Assembly (NCBI GenBank): GCA_027257055.1
Contig: JAPVLO010000019.1
Location: 10,559,001 to 10,623,000 of the forward strand
DNA: 64,000 nucleotides
Source of the DNA: Cephalopachus bancanus
Lineage: Eukaryota; Chordata; Mammalia; Primates; Tarsiidae
Direction of reading: 5' to 3'
Made by a program: the position numbers and the translations under genes. Every line of letters begins with the position of its first letter. Positions within the stretch are counted from its first letter, which is position 1. The notes beneath the pieces are model-generated. The model was given only the letters and a program-made list of their open reading frames with translations. It was not told where the DNA came from and ran no database searches. Shown in pieces: positions 45,265-58,045 of this stretch.

Positions 45265-48240
45265 TTATGGCTGCATAATATTCCATTGTGTATATGTACA
45301 ACATTTTTTGATCCATTCCTCTTTTAATGGGCAGCACAGTTGGTTCCATGTTTTTGTTATTGTGAATAGTGCTGCAATAAACATGTGTGTGCAGGTATCT
45401 TTTTCATAGAGTGATTTGAGTGCCTCTGGGTATATTCCCAGTAGGGGGATTGCTGGGCCATATGGAAGGTCAAATTGCCACACTGCTTTCCAAAGAGGTT
45501 GCACTAGCTTGCATTCTCACCAGCAGTGAGAGCAAGCATTCTTTTTTCTCCACATGCTCGCCAGTATCTGTTGTTTTTTGTTTTATTAATGTTGGTCATT
45601 CTTACAGGGGTTAAGTGGCATCTCCATGCGGTTTGGATTTGTATTTCTCTGATAATTAGTGAGGTTGAACACTTTTTCATGTGTCTATTGGCTGCCTGTA
45701 TTTCTTCTTTTGAGAAGCATCTCTTCATGTCTTTTGCCCAATTTTTAATGGGGCTGCTTGTTTTTTCCCTTTTGGCACATTTGAGTTCCTTGTAGATCCT
45801 GGATGTTAGGCCTTTGTCAGATACACAGTAGGCAAATATTTTTCCCTATTCTGTGCACTGTCTCCCTGCTTCCTTGATGGTTTCTTTTGCTTTGCAGAAG
45901 CTTTTCAGTTTGATGAAGTCCCACTTGTCTATCTTATCTCTTATGGCATGGGTACTTGAGGTTTGATCAGGAATTGTTTGCCAGTTCCAATTTCCATAAA
46001 GGTGTCTTCTGAATTATCTGAGGCTCTTATAGTTTGAGGTTTTACATTTAGGTCTTTGATCCATTTAGGGTTGATTTTTGTATATGGTGATAGGTAGGGG
46101 TCCTGCTTCAAGCTTCTGCATGTGGTCAGTCAGTTTTTCCAGCACCATTTACTTAATAAGTTCTCCTTTCCCCAGTGGTTGTTGGTGGAGGCTTTGTTGA
46201 AGATGCATAGGTTGAGAAATTAAGGTTTTGCTTCAGGAATCTCTATCCTGTTCCATTGGTCCATATGCCTATTCTTGTACCAATACCAAGCTGTTTTGAT
46301 TGTTGTAGCCTTATAGTAAAGTTTAAAGTCTGAAACTGTGATACCTCCTGCGTTGTTTCTTTTGCTGAGGATAGTTTTGACTATTCAGGGTAGTTTATGT
46401 TGCCATATGAATGTCTGTATTGTCATTTCCAGGTTTGAGAAGATGATGTTGGTAATTTAATGGGTATTGAGTTGAATCTGCAGATTACCTTTGGTAGGAT
46501 GGACATCTTAGCAATGTTGGTTCTTCCTATCCATGAGCATGGAATATTTTTCCATTTGTTTGTGTCTGCTTAGATTTCTTTAAGCAGTGTTTTGTAGTTT
46601 TCATTGTAAAGGACTCCCACTTCTCTGGTTAGGAAGGTGCTGAGGTATTTCTTTTGTGTGTGTGTGTGGCTATTGTGAATGAGATTGCGCTTTTTATTTG
46701 GTCATTTGCCTGCTTGTCATTGGTGTATAAGAATGCAACTGTTTTTTACACATTTATTTTGAACCCTGAGACTCTGCCAAAATCCTTTATCAGGTTTTTG
46801 ACAGATTCTCTTGGATTTTCAAGGTATGGGATCATAGTGCCAGCAAAGAGGGATAATGTAACTTTATTTTTTTTCCTATTTGGATACCCTTAATTTCCTT
46901 CTCTTGTCTAACTGGTCTAGCTAGGACTTCCAACCCAATGTTGAACAAGAAGGGTGAGAGTGGGCAGCCATGTCTTGTTCCGGTTTTCAGGGGAAATGTT
47001 TCCAGGTTCTGTCCATTTAGTAATATGTTGGCGGTGGGTTAATTGTGATGATACTTACTATTTTGAGGCATATTCCTTCTATGCCTAGGTGTTTGAGGTT
47101 TTTATCAAGAAGGGATGCTGGATTTTATAAAAATCTTTTTCTGGTCAGGCACAGTGGCTCACGCCTATAATCCCAGCACTTTGCCAAGGTGAGAGGATTG
47201 CCTGAGCCCATGGGTTCGAGACCAGCCTAGGCAACTTGGCAAGACCTCATCTCTCAATAAACCAAAAAATTAGCCAGGTATGGTGGCACATCCCTGTAGT
47301 TCCAGCTACTTGGAAGGCTGAGGCAGAAGGATAGCCTAAGCCCAATAGGTCGAGGCTGCGGTGGCCTTGGGTGTGCCACTGCACTCTAGCCTGGGTAACA
47401 GAGTGAGACTCCAACTAAAAAAAAAATATTTTCTGCATCTTATGATACAATCATATGGTTCTCATTTTTATATCTGATGATGTATTTCATTGCATTTATG
47501 ATCTTGTGGATGTTGAACTAGTCCTGCTTCCTGGGGATGAAGCCTACTTGATCATGATGGTTGATTTTTGAGATGTGTTATTGGATCCGATTTGCTAGAA
47601 TCTTGTTGAAAGCTTTTGCATCTTTGTTCATTAGCGTTATTGGCCTATAGTTCTTTTTTTTTTGAAGACTCTCTACTCGGTTTGAGTATCAATGTAATGT
47701 TATCCTTGTAAAATGATTTGGGAAGAATTCCGTCTATCTCAATTGCCTGGGATACTTTTAATAGTATTGTATAAGCTGCTTCTTGTACATTTTGCAGAAT
47801 TCTACCAGAAAGCTGTCTGGTTCAGGGCTTTTTTTTTTTTCTGTAGGTAGTTTTCTTATGACAGAGTCAATTTCCTAGATTGTTATTAGTCTATTTAGTG
47901 TCTCAATATTTTCTTGTTTCAACCTTGGGAGGTTGTGTGATGTCAGAAAGTTCTCCGTTTCATTTAGGTTATCAAGTTTGTTTCCATACACATGTGCATA
48001 GTAATCTCTGATACTTTTTTGTATTTTTTCTGGGTCAGTTGTGATTTAACCTTTTGCATTTCTGATTGTGTTTATTTGGGTTTTTTCTCTCTTTTTTTGG
48101 TCATTCTGGCTAGGGGTCCATCAATCTTGTTTATTCTTTCAAAGAACCAACTTTTTGTTTTGTTGATTTTTTTCTATGATATTTTTGTCTTTTGTATCTC
48201 ATATTTGGGCTTTTACTTTGGTTATCTGGATTCTTCTGCT
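45265..48240 (-). pseudogene. L1 ORF2 remnant, interrupted by Alu
   Basis: Pieces on the minus strand (for example 45265-45504 and 45504-45728) give the typical C-terminal ORF2 text such as GPAIPLLGIYPE and TCTHMFIAALFTI. RT-region DNA lies to the right, before and after the Alu. No piece is long enough to work. Confidence 0.85.
47143..47426 (+). mobile_element. Intermediate-age Alu nested in L1
   Basis: ggtcaggcacagtggctcacg start, 'gggcaacttgg' form, 'aataaaccaaaaaattagcc' linker and gagactccaactaaa end: the ordinary left-arm start with the lineage linker and end. L1 ORF2 text continues on both sides, so it inserted after the L1. Confidence 0.93.
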
Positions 48241-48274
48241 AAAATTAGGATTTTGGTGGTCAAGAAGTCTCTTT

Positions 48275-49819
48275 TATTTAAATACAACTTCATACTGAAG
48301 CATGACAACCATTATTTTCAATAAATTTCATAGTGAATAAAAGAATTGAGGGGAATAAGCAGTTTTTTATGGAACTGTCTAATATTTACATCTAAAAGCC
48401 AAAGAAAACTGCTGGATGTGGGCAAAATGATAAACTAGAGCAGTAATTTCACAAACTGTATGTTTATAAAATGAACACATTAGACAATAGTTGCTATATT
48501 CTGATATAAATGGAGAACCATGTGCAATTTTTATCCATGCAATGCCTGTAAAGTGTATAGTTTATTCAATCATGGAAATAAGTGAGATAAAGCAAGTGAT
48601 ATTGTTCTCATTAATGATACTGTATAAGCAGGTGCATTTTGACATATGAATAAATGAAGAACAGAGTGATTAATACATTTGACTAAAGTTACAAAATTTA
48701 AAGTTGAGATTCAAGATCAGGCATTCAGATTTAAATTCATTGTTCTTTGTCACTAGATTGGACTCACTAATCATCACCATTAAAACTATAATAATAACGT
48801 ACTACTGTGTGAACTTTTATTTAACATTTGTGCTTTCTAGATAGATGGATGACCTTCATTTACGGGCAGTCATTAATTAGACAAAAAAGATAATTCAGTG
48901 ACAAATATAATGCTTTTCAATCTGAGTATTTTTATCTCCTGCCATAAATTTCAAACTTTATTTCCAGATTATTATATAAATATTCAGTTTGCTTATCAGA
49001 TATCTAGTTTAGTAGCTGATGCTTTTAGTTCTGATCCATAAGAAACACCCTGAATAAAGATGGATGTGAATACTAAGTTACCCTTTCCTGAATTCCCCAT
49101 GACTTTTGAATTATCCTCTTCCTACAATTGATACAGAAGTGTCTGAAAAAGTGAGTGTGTGTTCAGAAATATTTATTAAAAAGCACTGTTAAATTCCCAA
49201 TTGGAATTTCTTGAAATATAAACACAAAAATGAAAACAAAATAAAACTAAAAATGCTGAAAGCTTTTGAAATATAGCAACAGCTGATGCTTGAAATAATA
49301 GCACTTTAAAAAAGTTAACATGCAAATCAGGCAGCAAAACATTTCTCCCCATTGAAAGTAACTTTTTCACTTTATGTCCACTTAGAGAATCTTTAAAAAC
49401 CACCTGTCAGAAGGCTGAAAGTGTTTTTCTCATTACTTTTTAAAAAGATGATTTCTCTCCAACTACAAATGTTTCAAAAGTCATTAATGAGCACATTGTT
49501 AACAAAACATTAAGATGGGAATATATAGGGTTTGTTATAAAAGATTTTTCATAATTAATTAGACTAAAAGGACAGAGTCATGATGCCTCCCCTCTCTTAA
49601 TTTTACTCTTAGTGGATACACATAAACACTGGTAGAATACAATTTGAGTTTTTGATAAATGTAGCAATTATCAAATATGGATAACAGAGTTTTGTTGACT
49701 GTTTTGCTATTATTTTGCAAAAACACCACTTATGTACCATTTGAGTCTTGTACATTATTTATTATAAATCCTCCAACTTAAAAAAGACACCCAGTCAAAA
49801 TTATCAGAATGGTGTGATT
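48275..49819. other. No recognisable feature
   Basis: About 1.5 kb without assignable elements. Confidence 0.5.
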
Positions 49820-50140
49820 CTTTCTTTCTTTCTTTCTTTTTCTTTTTTGACACGGTCTCTCTCTGCTCTTTACTTTGTCATCAATGTTGGAGTGCAGTGG
49901 CATGATCACAGCTCACTGCAACATTGAACTTCTGGGCTCAAGGAATTCTGACTCAGCCTCTTAAGTAACTGAGACTACAGGTGCACACCATCATGCCCAG
50001 CAAATATTTTAATATTTTGTAGATACAGGGTCTCCCTATTTTGCCCAGGCTGATCTCAAACTCCCGGTCTCAAGCAATCCTCCAATTTTAACCTCCTAAA
50101 GTGCTGGGACTATAGACTTGAGCCACCACACTTGCCCAGC
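49820..50140 (-). mobile_element. Old AluJ-like element
   Basis: Antisense Alu preceded by a (TTTC)n tail complement. 'gcatgatcacagctcactgc' and 'cctaaagtgctgggactatag' indicate an AluJ-like sequence without the young-lineage changes; an extra stretch near 49865-49885 disrupts the right arm. Confidence 0.9.
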
Positions 50141-50714
50141 TTTTTAAAAAGTTAGAGCTCATAAATAACATTTTATCTGAATAATCACTCAAAATAGGAA
50201 AGTTTTTTTTTGCTGCCCCTCTTTTCAACTTTTTCTCTTGGTTTCGTTCATTACTATTATAATACACAGAGTAAGTGTTAATATAGAAAAAACCAACTAA
50301 GTGAAATATAAAACAATTTTAACTCACTATTTTGACTAGGTTAAATAGTTTGAAGACTAATTTAATAAGTTTAAGAGGGCAAAATGCTTGACTTTATACC
50401 CTGGTGGGAATTTTTTTTTTTCAATTTTATACTTAAGCTTTGATATCCATGTAAACTCTGGCATTCTTATCATGACACTAGCCATGCTATGGTTTTCAGA
50501 AGTGAATTTGTGGGCAGTGCGGCTGGGGCATGGGAACCAGAATAGTAAACAGAGTCAGCACAGCATGACTACAATCAAGAGACTAGTTTAAGAATATGTG
50601 TGTGGTGATTGTTGGGGGCCCCCAAATTATATTCAGAATCCTTTGAAGGGGAGACTAAGGTTTGGCACTGACATTGTATATTTTGGCCACACTATTATTT
50701 ATATCAACCTAAAT
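50141..50714. other. No recognisable feature
   Basis: Unassigned sequence between an Alu and an old L1. Confidence 0.5.
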
Positions 50715-51540
50715 ATTTATCAACATTTGGAAAAATTGAATACGTGTATAGAAATACAATTGATTTTTCTGTATTGATCTTATAGCCTCCAACTTACTAA
50801 ATTTATTTATTAGTTTCTTGAACATTTTTATATACACGTTTTTGTTATCTATACATAGAGATAATTCGACTTCTTTTCCCATATGGGTGCCCTTTTTCTC
50901 TTTTTCTTGTCCAAATGCTTTGGCTATTATCTCCAGTATAATGCTCAAGAGAAGTGAGGCAGTTATTCATCTTTGTCTTGTTCCTGATTTTAGGGAGAAA
51001 GCATTCAATCTTCTACCATTAAGTGTGATAATAGCTGTGGGCTCTTTGTAGATACATTTTATTAGATTGAAGAAGTACCCAGCTATTCCTAGTTTGTTTT
51101 AATCATGAAAATGGATTGTAGGAATCTGTCAATATTTTTTCTGCATGCATCGAGATTATGTAATTTCTATTTTTAATTTTCATATATTATATTAATTAAT
51201 TTCCAAGTGGTAAATCAACTTCGCATCCTTGGTATAAATCTCAAATGGTTGTGGTGTATAATTGTGTGTTGCTAGACTCAGTTTTCTAGTACTTTGTTGT
51301 GGATTTTTGTGTCTACAGTCGTAAGATATATTACTCTACAGTTTTCTTTTGTTGTAATGCCTCTGCCCAGTTTGGGTATCATGATAAAATTGGCCTTATA
51401 AAACGAATTGGGAAGTTTTTCTCTTCTTCTATTTTTTGGGAAGTACTGATATTAATTCTTCTGAATATTTGGTAAAATTCAGCAGTGAAGCCATGGGCCT
51501 GGACTTTTCTTTATGGGTTTTTTGGGTTTTTTTTTGTTTG

Positions 51541-51625
51541 TTAGTTTTTTAGAAAGCAGGATTTATTGAGAGGACAGAAAAGCTCCCACAGTGGGAGGGG
51601 ACCCGAAGTGATTGCCCAGGTATTT
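51541..51625. repeat. Short LTR-like insertion inside L1M
   Basis: 'aaagcaggatttattgagag' and 'gggaggggacccgaagtgat' is not L1 sequence and resembles the end of an endogenous-retrovirus LTR. The family is not assigned. Confidence 0.35.
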
Positions 51626-52289
51626 TCTTTTATACTAATTAGATGCCTATTTGGATTGTCTATTTCTTCTTGAGTATATTTTGCACCTTATATCTTCGTA
51701 AAAATTTGTCTTTTTACTTAAATTATTTAATTTGTTGGCATGAAGTTTATCACAACTTTAAAAAGCAATCTTTTTGTAAAATTTCTGTAAAGTTGGTACC
51801 AATGTCCCTTTTTCATTTATAGTCCTAGTGGTTTGAATATTCTTTCTTTATTCCTTGATTAGTCTAGCTAAATATTTCCAAATTTTGCAAATCTTTACAG
51901 TCAGCTTTTAGTTTCACTAATTTTTCTCTTCTTTTAAAAAATTCCATTATTAATTTTTACCCTGACCTTTATTATTTTAATTCTTCAGGTTGCTTTAGAT
52001 TTAGCTTGCTTTTCTTTTTCCAGTGTAATAGAGTAGAAAGTTAGGTTATTGAGTTGAGAAATTTTCAATTTTTCTTAAATCTAAGCATTTAAACTATACA
52101 TTTTCTTTTAAGCACTGTTTTTGTTGCATTCCACAAGTTTTTGAATTTTGTATCATTTTTGTTAATTTCAAAGTATAATTTCACTTTTTATTTCCTTGAT
52201 CCATTGTTTATTTCACATTATGTTGTTTAATTTGCACATATGTGGGAGTTTTCCCAACTTTTTCCTGCTATTAATCTGCTATAAACTGC

Positions 52290-52634
52290 TATTAATACAT
52301 CCCTGTATATCCATCTGTAAGTTGAAAATATTGTGAGCCCAAAATACATGCAATACAACTAGCCTACTGAAGATGATGGCATAGTCTTGCCCACCTTAAA
52401 CATGCTCAGCATACTGACTGCAGTTGGGCAAAATCATCTAACACCAAAAATATTTTATAATTAAATGTTGAATATCCCATGTGATTTATTGAATATGGTA
52501 CTAAAAGTGTAAAGGAAAATGCTTGTGTGAGTGAAAACTCATAATATGCTTTTCATTGAATGGTCATTGCTCTTGAACAATTGTAAAGTTTAGAAATCAT
52601 AAGTCAAATCATTGTAATTCAAAAAGTGTCTGTA
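52290..52634 (+). mobile_element. Tigger-type MITE
   Basis: 'ctgtaagttgaaaatattgtg', 'agttgggcaaaatcatctaac', 'gttgaatatcccatgtgatt' and 'gtaaagtttagaaatcataag' follow the order of a short non-autonomous pogo/Tigger element whose ends in better copies read as 'cgacttacgat'-type text. It has no coding capacity. It lies inside L1M sequence that continues on both sides. Confidence 0.65.
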
Positions 52635-52960
52635 CATTCTAATTGTGGTTGAAAAATACATTTTATAATATTTCTGTTTGTATAAATGTATTGAGGTGTG
52701 TTTTATGGACTGGCATGTAGTCCATCCTGGAGAAGTCTTTCAGTGCAGCGAAGAGAAATGAATATTTTAGGTTAGGTGGAGTGTTCTATACATATGTTTG
52801 AGTTCTAATGAGTTTAAAGTATTGGTTGAGCTTTCTTTTTCCTTCTTGATATGTGTAGTTGTACCATCCCTTACTGAAAATAAGTACTGAAGCTTAATTT
52901 TGTAGTATTTCTTTTTCATGTTTAAAATTTACTTAGTCAAATTTATTTTTTGTAATCTTT

Positions 52961-54769
52961 CAGGATTTATACAATTTTTAAAAATTCAAATGGAAGATTG
53001 TTGATTCATCTAAAATGTGTTTGGTTGAAAGAAGTGTGGTTTGGCATTAAATTTTTTTAGTTGACTTTATAGTTGTGTAGATATGATTTTTTCAAAGGAC
53101 CATAATCTTCCTATAGTTGTAAATTAATATATTCATGGTATACTGAATATCCTGGTGTATTTGGACTAATTTTTGGACTCTATTCTGTAGAAATGTTCAT
53201 TGTTTGTCTACTCATGTGACAATGCAACATTTTATTAATGTATTATTACATCTATAATATTTATAGATTATTATAATAATTTTATTATTAATATAATTTC
53301 ACCTTTAAAAATATCTCATAAACCTAGAAAATCTTCATACTATTAATGGTTGCACAACCTTGCAAAATTTCCTTGAATGTTTATTTTTCTTGAATTTTAG
53401 TGTGTGTTGGTATTTTGTGAGAATATTAAACATCAAGCCCTTACAAAATATTAGTGTAGGTTGGAAAATTTCTAATGGTTAAGAATCTCATTAGTCTCCC
53501 ATAGAGTCACTTAAACTTGATATTTAATGTCTCTGAATTTGTTCTTTTTTTAAGGATTGTGTTACTATTTTCCAGCAATGTATGTGAGTGGATAATTTCC
53601 ATAAACTCTAAAAGTTGATGAGATTTTTCACTTAATTTATATAGATTTAAAATAAAAGACATTAACATGGATGAAGGTGCTAGGAGATGGTAGGACATTA
53701 ATATTATAATGTCTTGGAAATTTAAAAAATTGAACAATAACTACAGAATTTCCAAGGTTGTAGCATTGGTAGGTGTTCAAGCCAAATATTACTAGTATTT
53801 TAAGAAGCAAAAGGAGTCTCAGCCATTATTTGGAGGAATATTATAAAGAGAAGCCATATATTCTGTGATAAGCGCATATTTTATTATATTTTACATAGGA
53901 AACTCGATAGTATTATATGCTGAATCCTTTAATTAAATATGGTATTAATAGTCATTTAAATATAATTTTATATAATTGTAAGATTTGTTTTCTTTATAGG
54001 AAGTATTTTGGGGAATAATTATTTGATAAAAAACACTCAAAATATAAAAAACATTTCCAAACCTACTCAAAGAAATGATATTCATCATTATAAATATTTT
54101 TATTTTGCTTTATATTTAACTTCAAACTATCACCCATCTCTAATGAAATCACTGACAATAAAAGCTAACCAAAAAAGATGGTGTTTTGTGCCATGATTTG
54201 ATATGTCCTTGGTATGTCTTTTGATATGTCCTTAATTTGAAAAATTAAGACCTGTAAAACTCCTTAAGTGGCTTTTAGAATGTGAACAATATGATGCCAA
54301 ATAATTGTGTATTTCACTTTTAAAATTTATACTCTTCATGAGCCGCAATCATGAATATATTCTTAAAACATGATGCCCAGATCAAGAGCAGAACAGACTC
54401 TAGTATATTAGATATTCTATATACTATAGTATAGTAGATATTCAGTAGATTGATTTGTTTCATTCCTTTATTATCCGGATGTTATGACATAAGTTAGATT
54501 TCCGTTTGCTTTGAAAAACATTGCTAAATATTAAAATAACCCTAAATATAATCTAAAGAAAACAAAAATGTCCAATAACATTGACATTAGATATGGGTTT
54601 CACTTTCTCTTAAAGCCTATTTGAAACAATAATCCTTGCTTAGTATGTTGATGCTCCTTGAGAGAAAGATCATCTCATTAGATGACACAAGTCAAGGAGA
54701 GTTATTGAAATAGAGTAATCACACATCAATTGATTTCTCATATCTCTCAATTCTTTGTCAATTTATTGC
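52961..54769. other. No confidently recognised feature
   Basis: Very AT-rich. A direct repeat of 'ttgatatgtcctt' occurs at about 54198 and 54220. Nothing else is assignable. Confidence 0.5.
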
Positions 54770-55570
54770 ATGTCTATTTATGTCTTTATTTTGAAATAAT
54801 TATAGTGACAGAAAGTTGCAAAATATAGTACAAAGTAGTTTCACATACACTTCATCTAGTTTGCCTCAATAGATGCAATACAAAATTAAAGTATCAAAAC
54901 TAGAAATTTACATCGATCTAATGTATGTGTATGCTTTCACATAATTTTATTACTTTGTAGATTCACGTGATCACTACAACAATCAACATACAAAAAGCAT
55001 TCAGTACCACAATAGTCTCTCCTTTATACTACTTACAACTTCCCATTCCCACATGCCTAAATACATGGCAATTATTAATTTTTTTTCTATTTCTGTAACT
55101 TTTATCATTTCAGGGATGTTGTATAAATAATTATGTTTTCTCTATGTTAATCTTTGCAGGATATATGGTATGCACATTGTTTCTCCCAATCTATAACTTG
55201 TCTTTTCATCCTCTTAACAGAATCTTTCAAAAAGCATTTTTTCTCAGTTTTGATAAATTTCAATTAATTATTTTTTCTTTTGTGGATATTACTTTTAATG
55301 TCATGTTTAAGAACTCTTCACTAAGCACTACATGCTGAAAATATTTTTTCCATGTTATTTTCTAAAAGCTTGATAGTTATATTCTAATCTGCAATTTATA
55401 TTCAAGCTTTTTAATATAAAGTGTGGAGTTCAGGTCAAAATTATTTTTTTCCTGTGGATGTACAATTGTTCTAGCACTCTTTGTTTAAAATATCCTCTCA
55501 TCCACTACTAACTACTAAAATATACCCAGCAAATTGTATATTGAGAAGATCTTTTCATTAAAGGATGGTG
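54770..55570 (-). mobile_element. Old L1M fragment, 3' UTR and ORF2 end
   Basis: Antisense: 'gacagaaagttgcaaaatat', 'cttcatctagtttgcctcaa' and 'catttcagggatgttgtataa' are old L1M 3' UTR landmarks. ORF2 C-terminal text follows ('ttcttttgtggatattac', 'gcactctttgtttaaaa'). The part between them is missing, so the copy is internally deleted. Confidence 0.7.
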
Positions 55571-56869
55571 AAATAGAATCATATAATATTTTATTTTTAC
55601 ATAAAATAGGAAGAGACCTAGCCAAATAATTTTCAATAATCTTTTTTTCTTGCTTTTTATGTATGCACTCAGTAAGTAATCAATGTAAGTTTTGGAAGCT
55701 GTGTTGTATAAATTGACATATTTTAGGGGTATGGTACATGGAATTTAAATTCTGTAAGAGGATTAATTTTAAAAGTGAGTCAAAAGTAAATTTTCCTTTA
55801 GAATAATAAAGCTTTAAGTTATATCTACAACCATCTTTAAAATATTCATTTGAAATGTGTTATTTTATATTATAGACACTTTTCCTAAGATTTAACACAC
55901 CCTTACCATTCAAATAAATTAGAATACACCTAAGAGTACTTTGTCTTTTTAACATAGCCACAAAGTACATTTAAGTACTGTGAGTATATTTATAAAAAAA
56001 TTCTGTCTTCATCTTAGTCTCAAGGAAATTTCTAGTTAAAAAATATCTTCCAAATTACTCAGACTCCTGCTAAGAAAGGATGTGCACAGTAGCAATTAGG
56101 ACTGTTAATCAGTTGGATTTGTCATATAAAGGGGAAAAATCATTAACAAGACACTGGGTGGCCAGTGACAGCTTAAATACTTATAAGTCACAAAATTGTC
56201 AGCTCTTTCATTTAAAAAGGGATAGGTTGAGACTTTTTCAATTTGAATTTTTGATTTATGTCACTTTGCCAAAGACTAAATACTTGGAACCCTGTCATGC
56301 AGAAAACTTGAAAACTTGGATAAAAGTTAAACAAGCAAGTTGTCCTAGATAAGTCACCCTACTTTTCACTGCACACTACATCATGGCCTCATTAGATCTT
56401 AGCAAACATTACAGATTCCCACACCATAGAAGCCAGTCATTGTACACTTTTTGAATAGCTACAATTGGTTGGGCACTTTATGTCATAGAGTGGAAAGAAT
56501 CATAGATGTTTCCCTTGAGGACTTCACATTCTAGTGCTCCAAAATATCCTTGAAACATAATGATTAAATATTGAAAATATCCCCAAACTAATAGATCTCC
56601 TCTATCAAGTACCAAGTGATTTAAGTAGACAAAACCAGGTCTATGCTAGAAGGAAAAATAGCTAATTATCTCTGTAATTTGAGGACCAACACTATCCTCA
56701 AGTCACAAATTGCCTAAAATCACAGTTCAGTTGACTTCAATTAGAGAAATATCTAGAAGATCTCTAGTAAAATATTGTGTACTATCTTTTAATATTAACT
56801 TCATGTCCATCAGTGTCCAAGGCTCACCAATACCAGGTTATTAAATCCAACAACCAATCTCTTTAGAAA
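55571..56869. other. No recognisable feature
   Basis: Unassigned. The 90-codon frame at 56080-56352 has an even codon mix but no domain or splice context that I recognise, so it is not called as a gene. Confidence 0.45.
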
Positions 56870-57778
56870 AGTTTTATTGAGATAAAATTATTATATAATA
56901 AACTACACATATTTAACATATGCAATTTGCTGTATTTGGACATGTGCATACATCCATAAAACTATCACCACAATATCAGGGTTTTAAACATATCCATCAC
57001 CTCCAGAAGATTTCTTGTGTCTCTTTATTTTTTATTTTTGGTAAGAATGTAACATGAAATCTACTATCCTAACAAAATTTTAAATGCATGATACAGTATT
57101 GTTGACTACGGGCACTATGTTGTATAACAGATATCTAGAACTAATTAATCTTGTATGACTAAAACTTTATACCAATTGACTAAAAACTCTCCTTTACCCC
57201 TTCCCCCAACCTCTGCTAACTACCATCCAGTCTATGTTTCTTTGAGTTAGAATTTATTAGTTACCTCATACAAATGGAATTTGACTATATTTGTCCTTCT
57301 GTGATTGTTCAATTTCGCTTAGCATAATGTCCTCCAAGTTCATCCATGTTGTTGCAAACAGTAGAATTTCCTTCTTTTTTATGGCTGAGTAATGTTCCAT
57401 TGTGTACATATTACCTTTGTTTACTAATTTTAAAATAGACATTTGTGTTGTATCCATAACTCAGTTACAGTACTACAATAAACATGACAGTGCAGATAGC
57501 TCAGCAAAATTTTGGTTGCAATTTTTTGGATATACTCATATACTCACAAGTATGCTTACTGGATCATATGGTAGTTCTATTGTTAATTTTTTTAGTAAAC
57601 TCCACAATGATTTTCATAGTGGCTGCACCATTTTATATTCCCCCAAATATTTCTCCACACACTCCCCAATATTTATTTTCTTTTGTCTTTTTGCTAATAG
57701 CTGTTCTAACTGGTGTGAGGTGGTATATCTTTGTAGTTTTGATTTATATTTCCATGTTAATAAGTGACATCAAGTATC
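56870..57778 (-). mobile_element. Old L1 (L1MA/L1MB-like) fragment
   Basis: Antisense 3' UTR text ('aaagttttattgagataaaa', 'ccaacctctgctaactaccat') followed by ORF2 C-terminal DNA. On the minus strand 57266-57457 gives the ORF2 end MEHYSAIKKKEILLFATTW. It is interrupted at 57779 by the young L1 that fills the rest of the window. Confidence 0.85.
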
Positions 57779-58045
57779 TTTTTTTTTCACTAATCAATAT
57801 TTTTTTATTATGGTTTTGTGGGGTACAGTTAAGGGTTAGGTGTACAATTATGTTTCATTCAGGCACCCTGTTGGTAAGAGGTGTTTTCCCATCCCCAGGC
57901 AGATATTTGCTACTGTTAATCCCATCCCTCCCCCCCATAGTTTCCCAGTACCGTCAGTCATTTTCTTATAGTATTACATTGGATGTTCAAGGTCCATTAT
58001 ATGAGTGAGAACATGTGATACTCGGATCTTTGTTTCTGTGAGAGT

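Larger units (their letters stand above)
44892..48274 (-). mobile_element. 5'-truncated L1 with nested Alu
   Basis: Antisense L1: A-tail complement (44903-44937), 3' UTR with one G-rich unit, then ORF2 from its C-terminus back to the linker upstream of the RT domain, ending at 48263. The duplication gaagtctctct versus gaagtctcttt flanks it at 44892-44902 and 48264-48274. An Alu sits within ORF2 at 47143-47426. Many frame breaks are present. Removing the Alu, about 3 kb of L1 remains. Confidence 0.93.
50715..52960 (-). mobile_element. Old L1M ORF2 fragment with two nested insertions
   Basis: Antisense L1 ORF2: from the RT region at 50715 ('cccatatgggtgccctttttc', 'gcttttggctattat'-type text) through 'gcctctgcccagtttgggta' to the endonuclease-side region at 52640-52960 ('ggactggcatgtagtccatcc', 'gtggagtgttctatacatat'). 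It is interrupted at about 51541-51625 by a short foreign piece and at 52290-52634 by a Tigger-type MITE. Removing both restores continuous L1 order. Heavily mutated. Confidence 0.8.

Noticed and set aside
56080..56352. 90-codon open frame as a possible small gene
   Set aside because: No domain, no splice signal pattern and no promoter evidence; such lengths are expected by chance in 64 kb.
57402..58008. Overlapping open frames of 121 and 174 codons on the plus strand
   Set aside because: They run antisense through the end of an old L1 and across the insertion boundary into the young L1 3' UTR. The hydrophobic text comes from antisense ORF2/3' UTR sequence.
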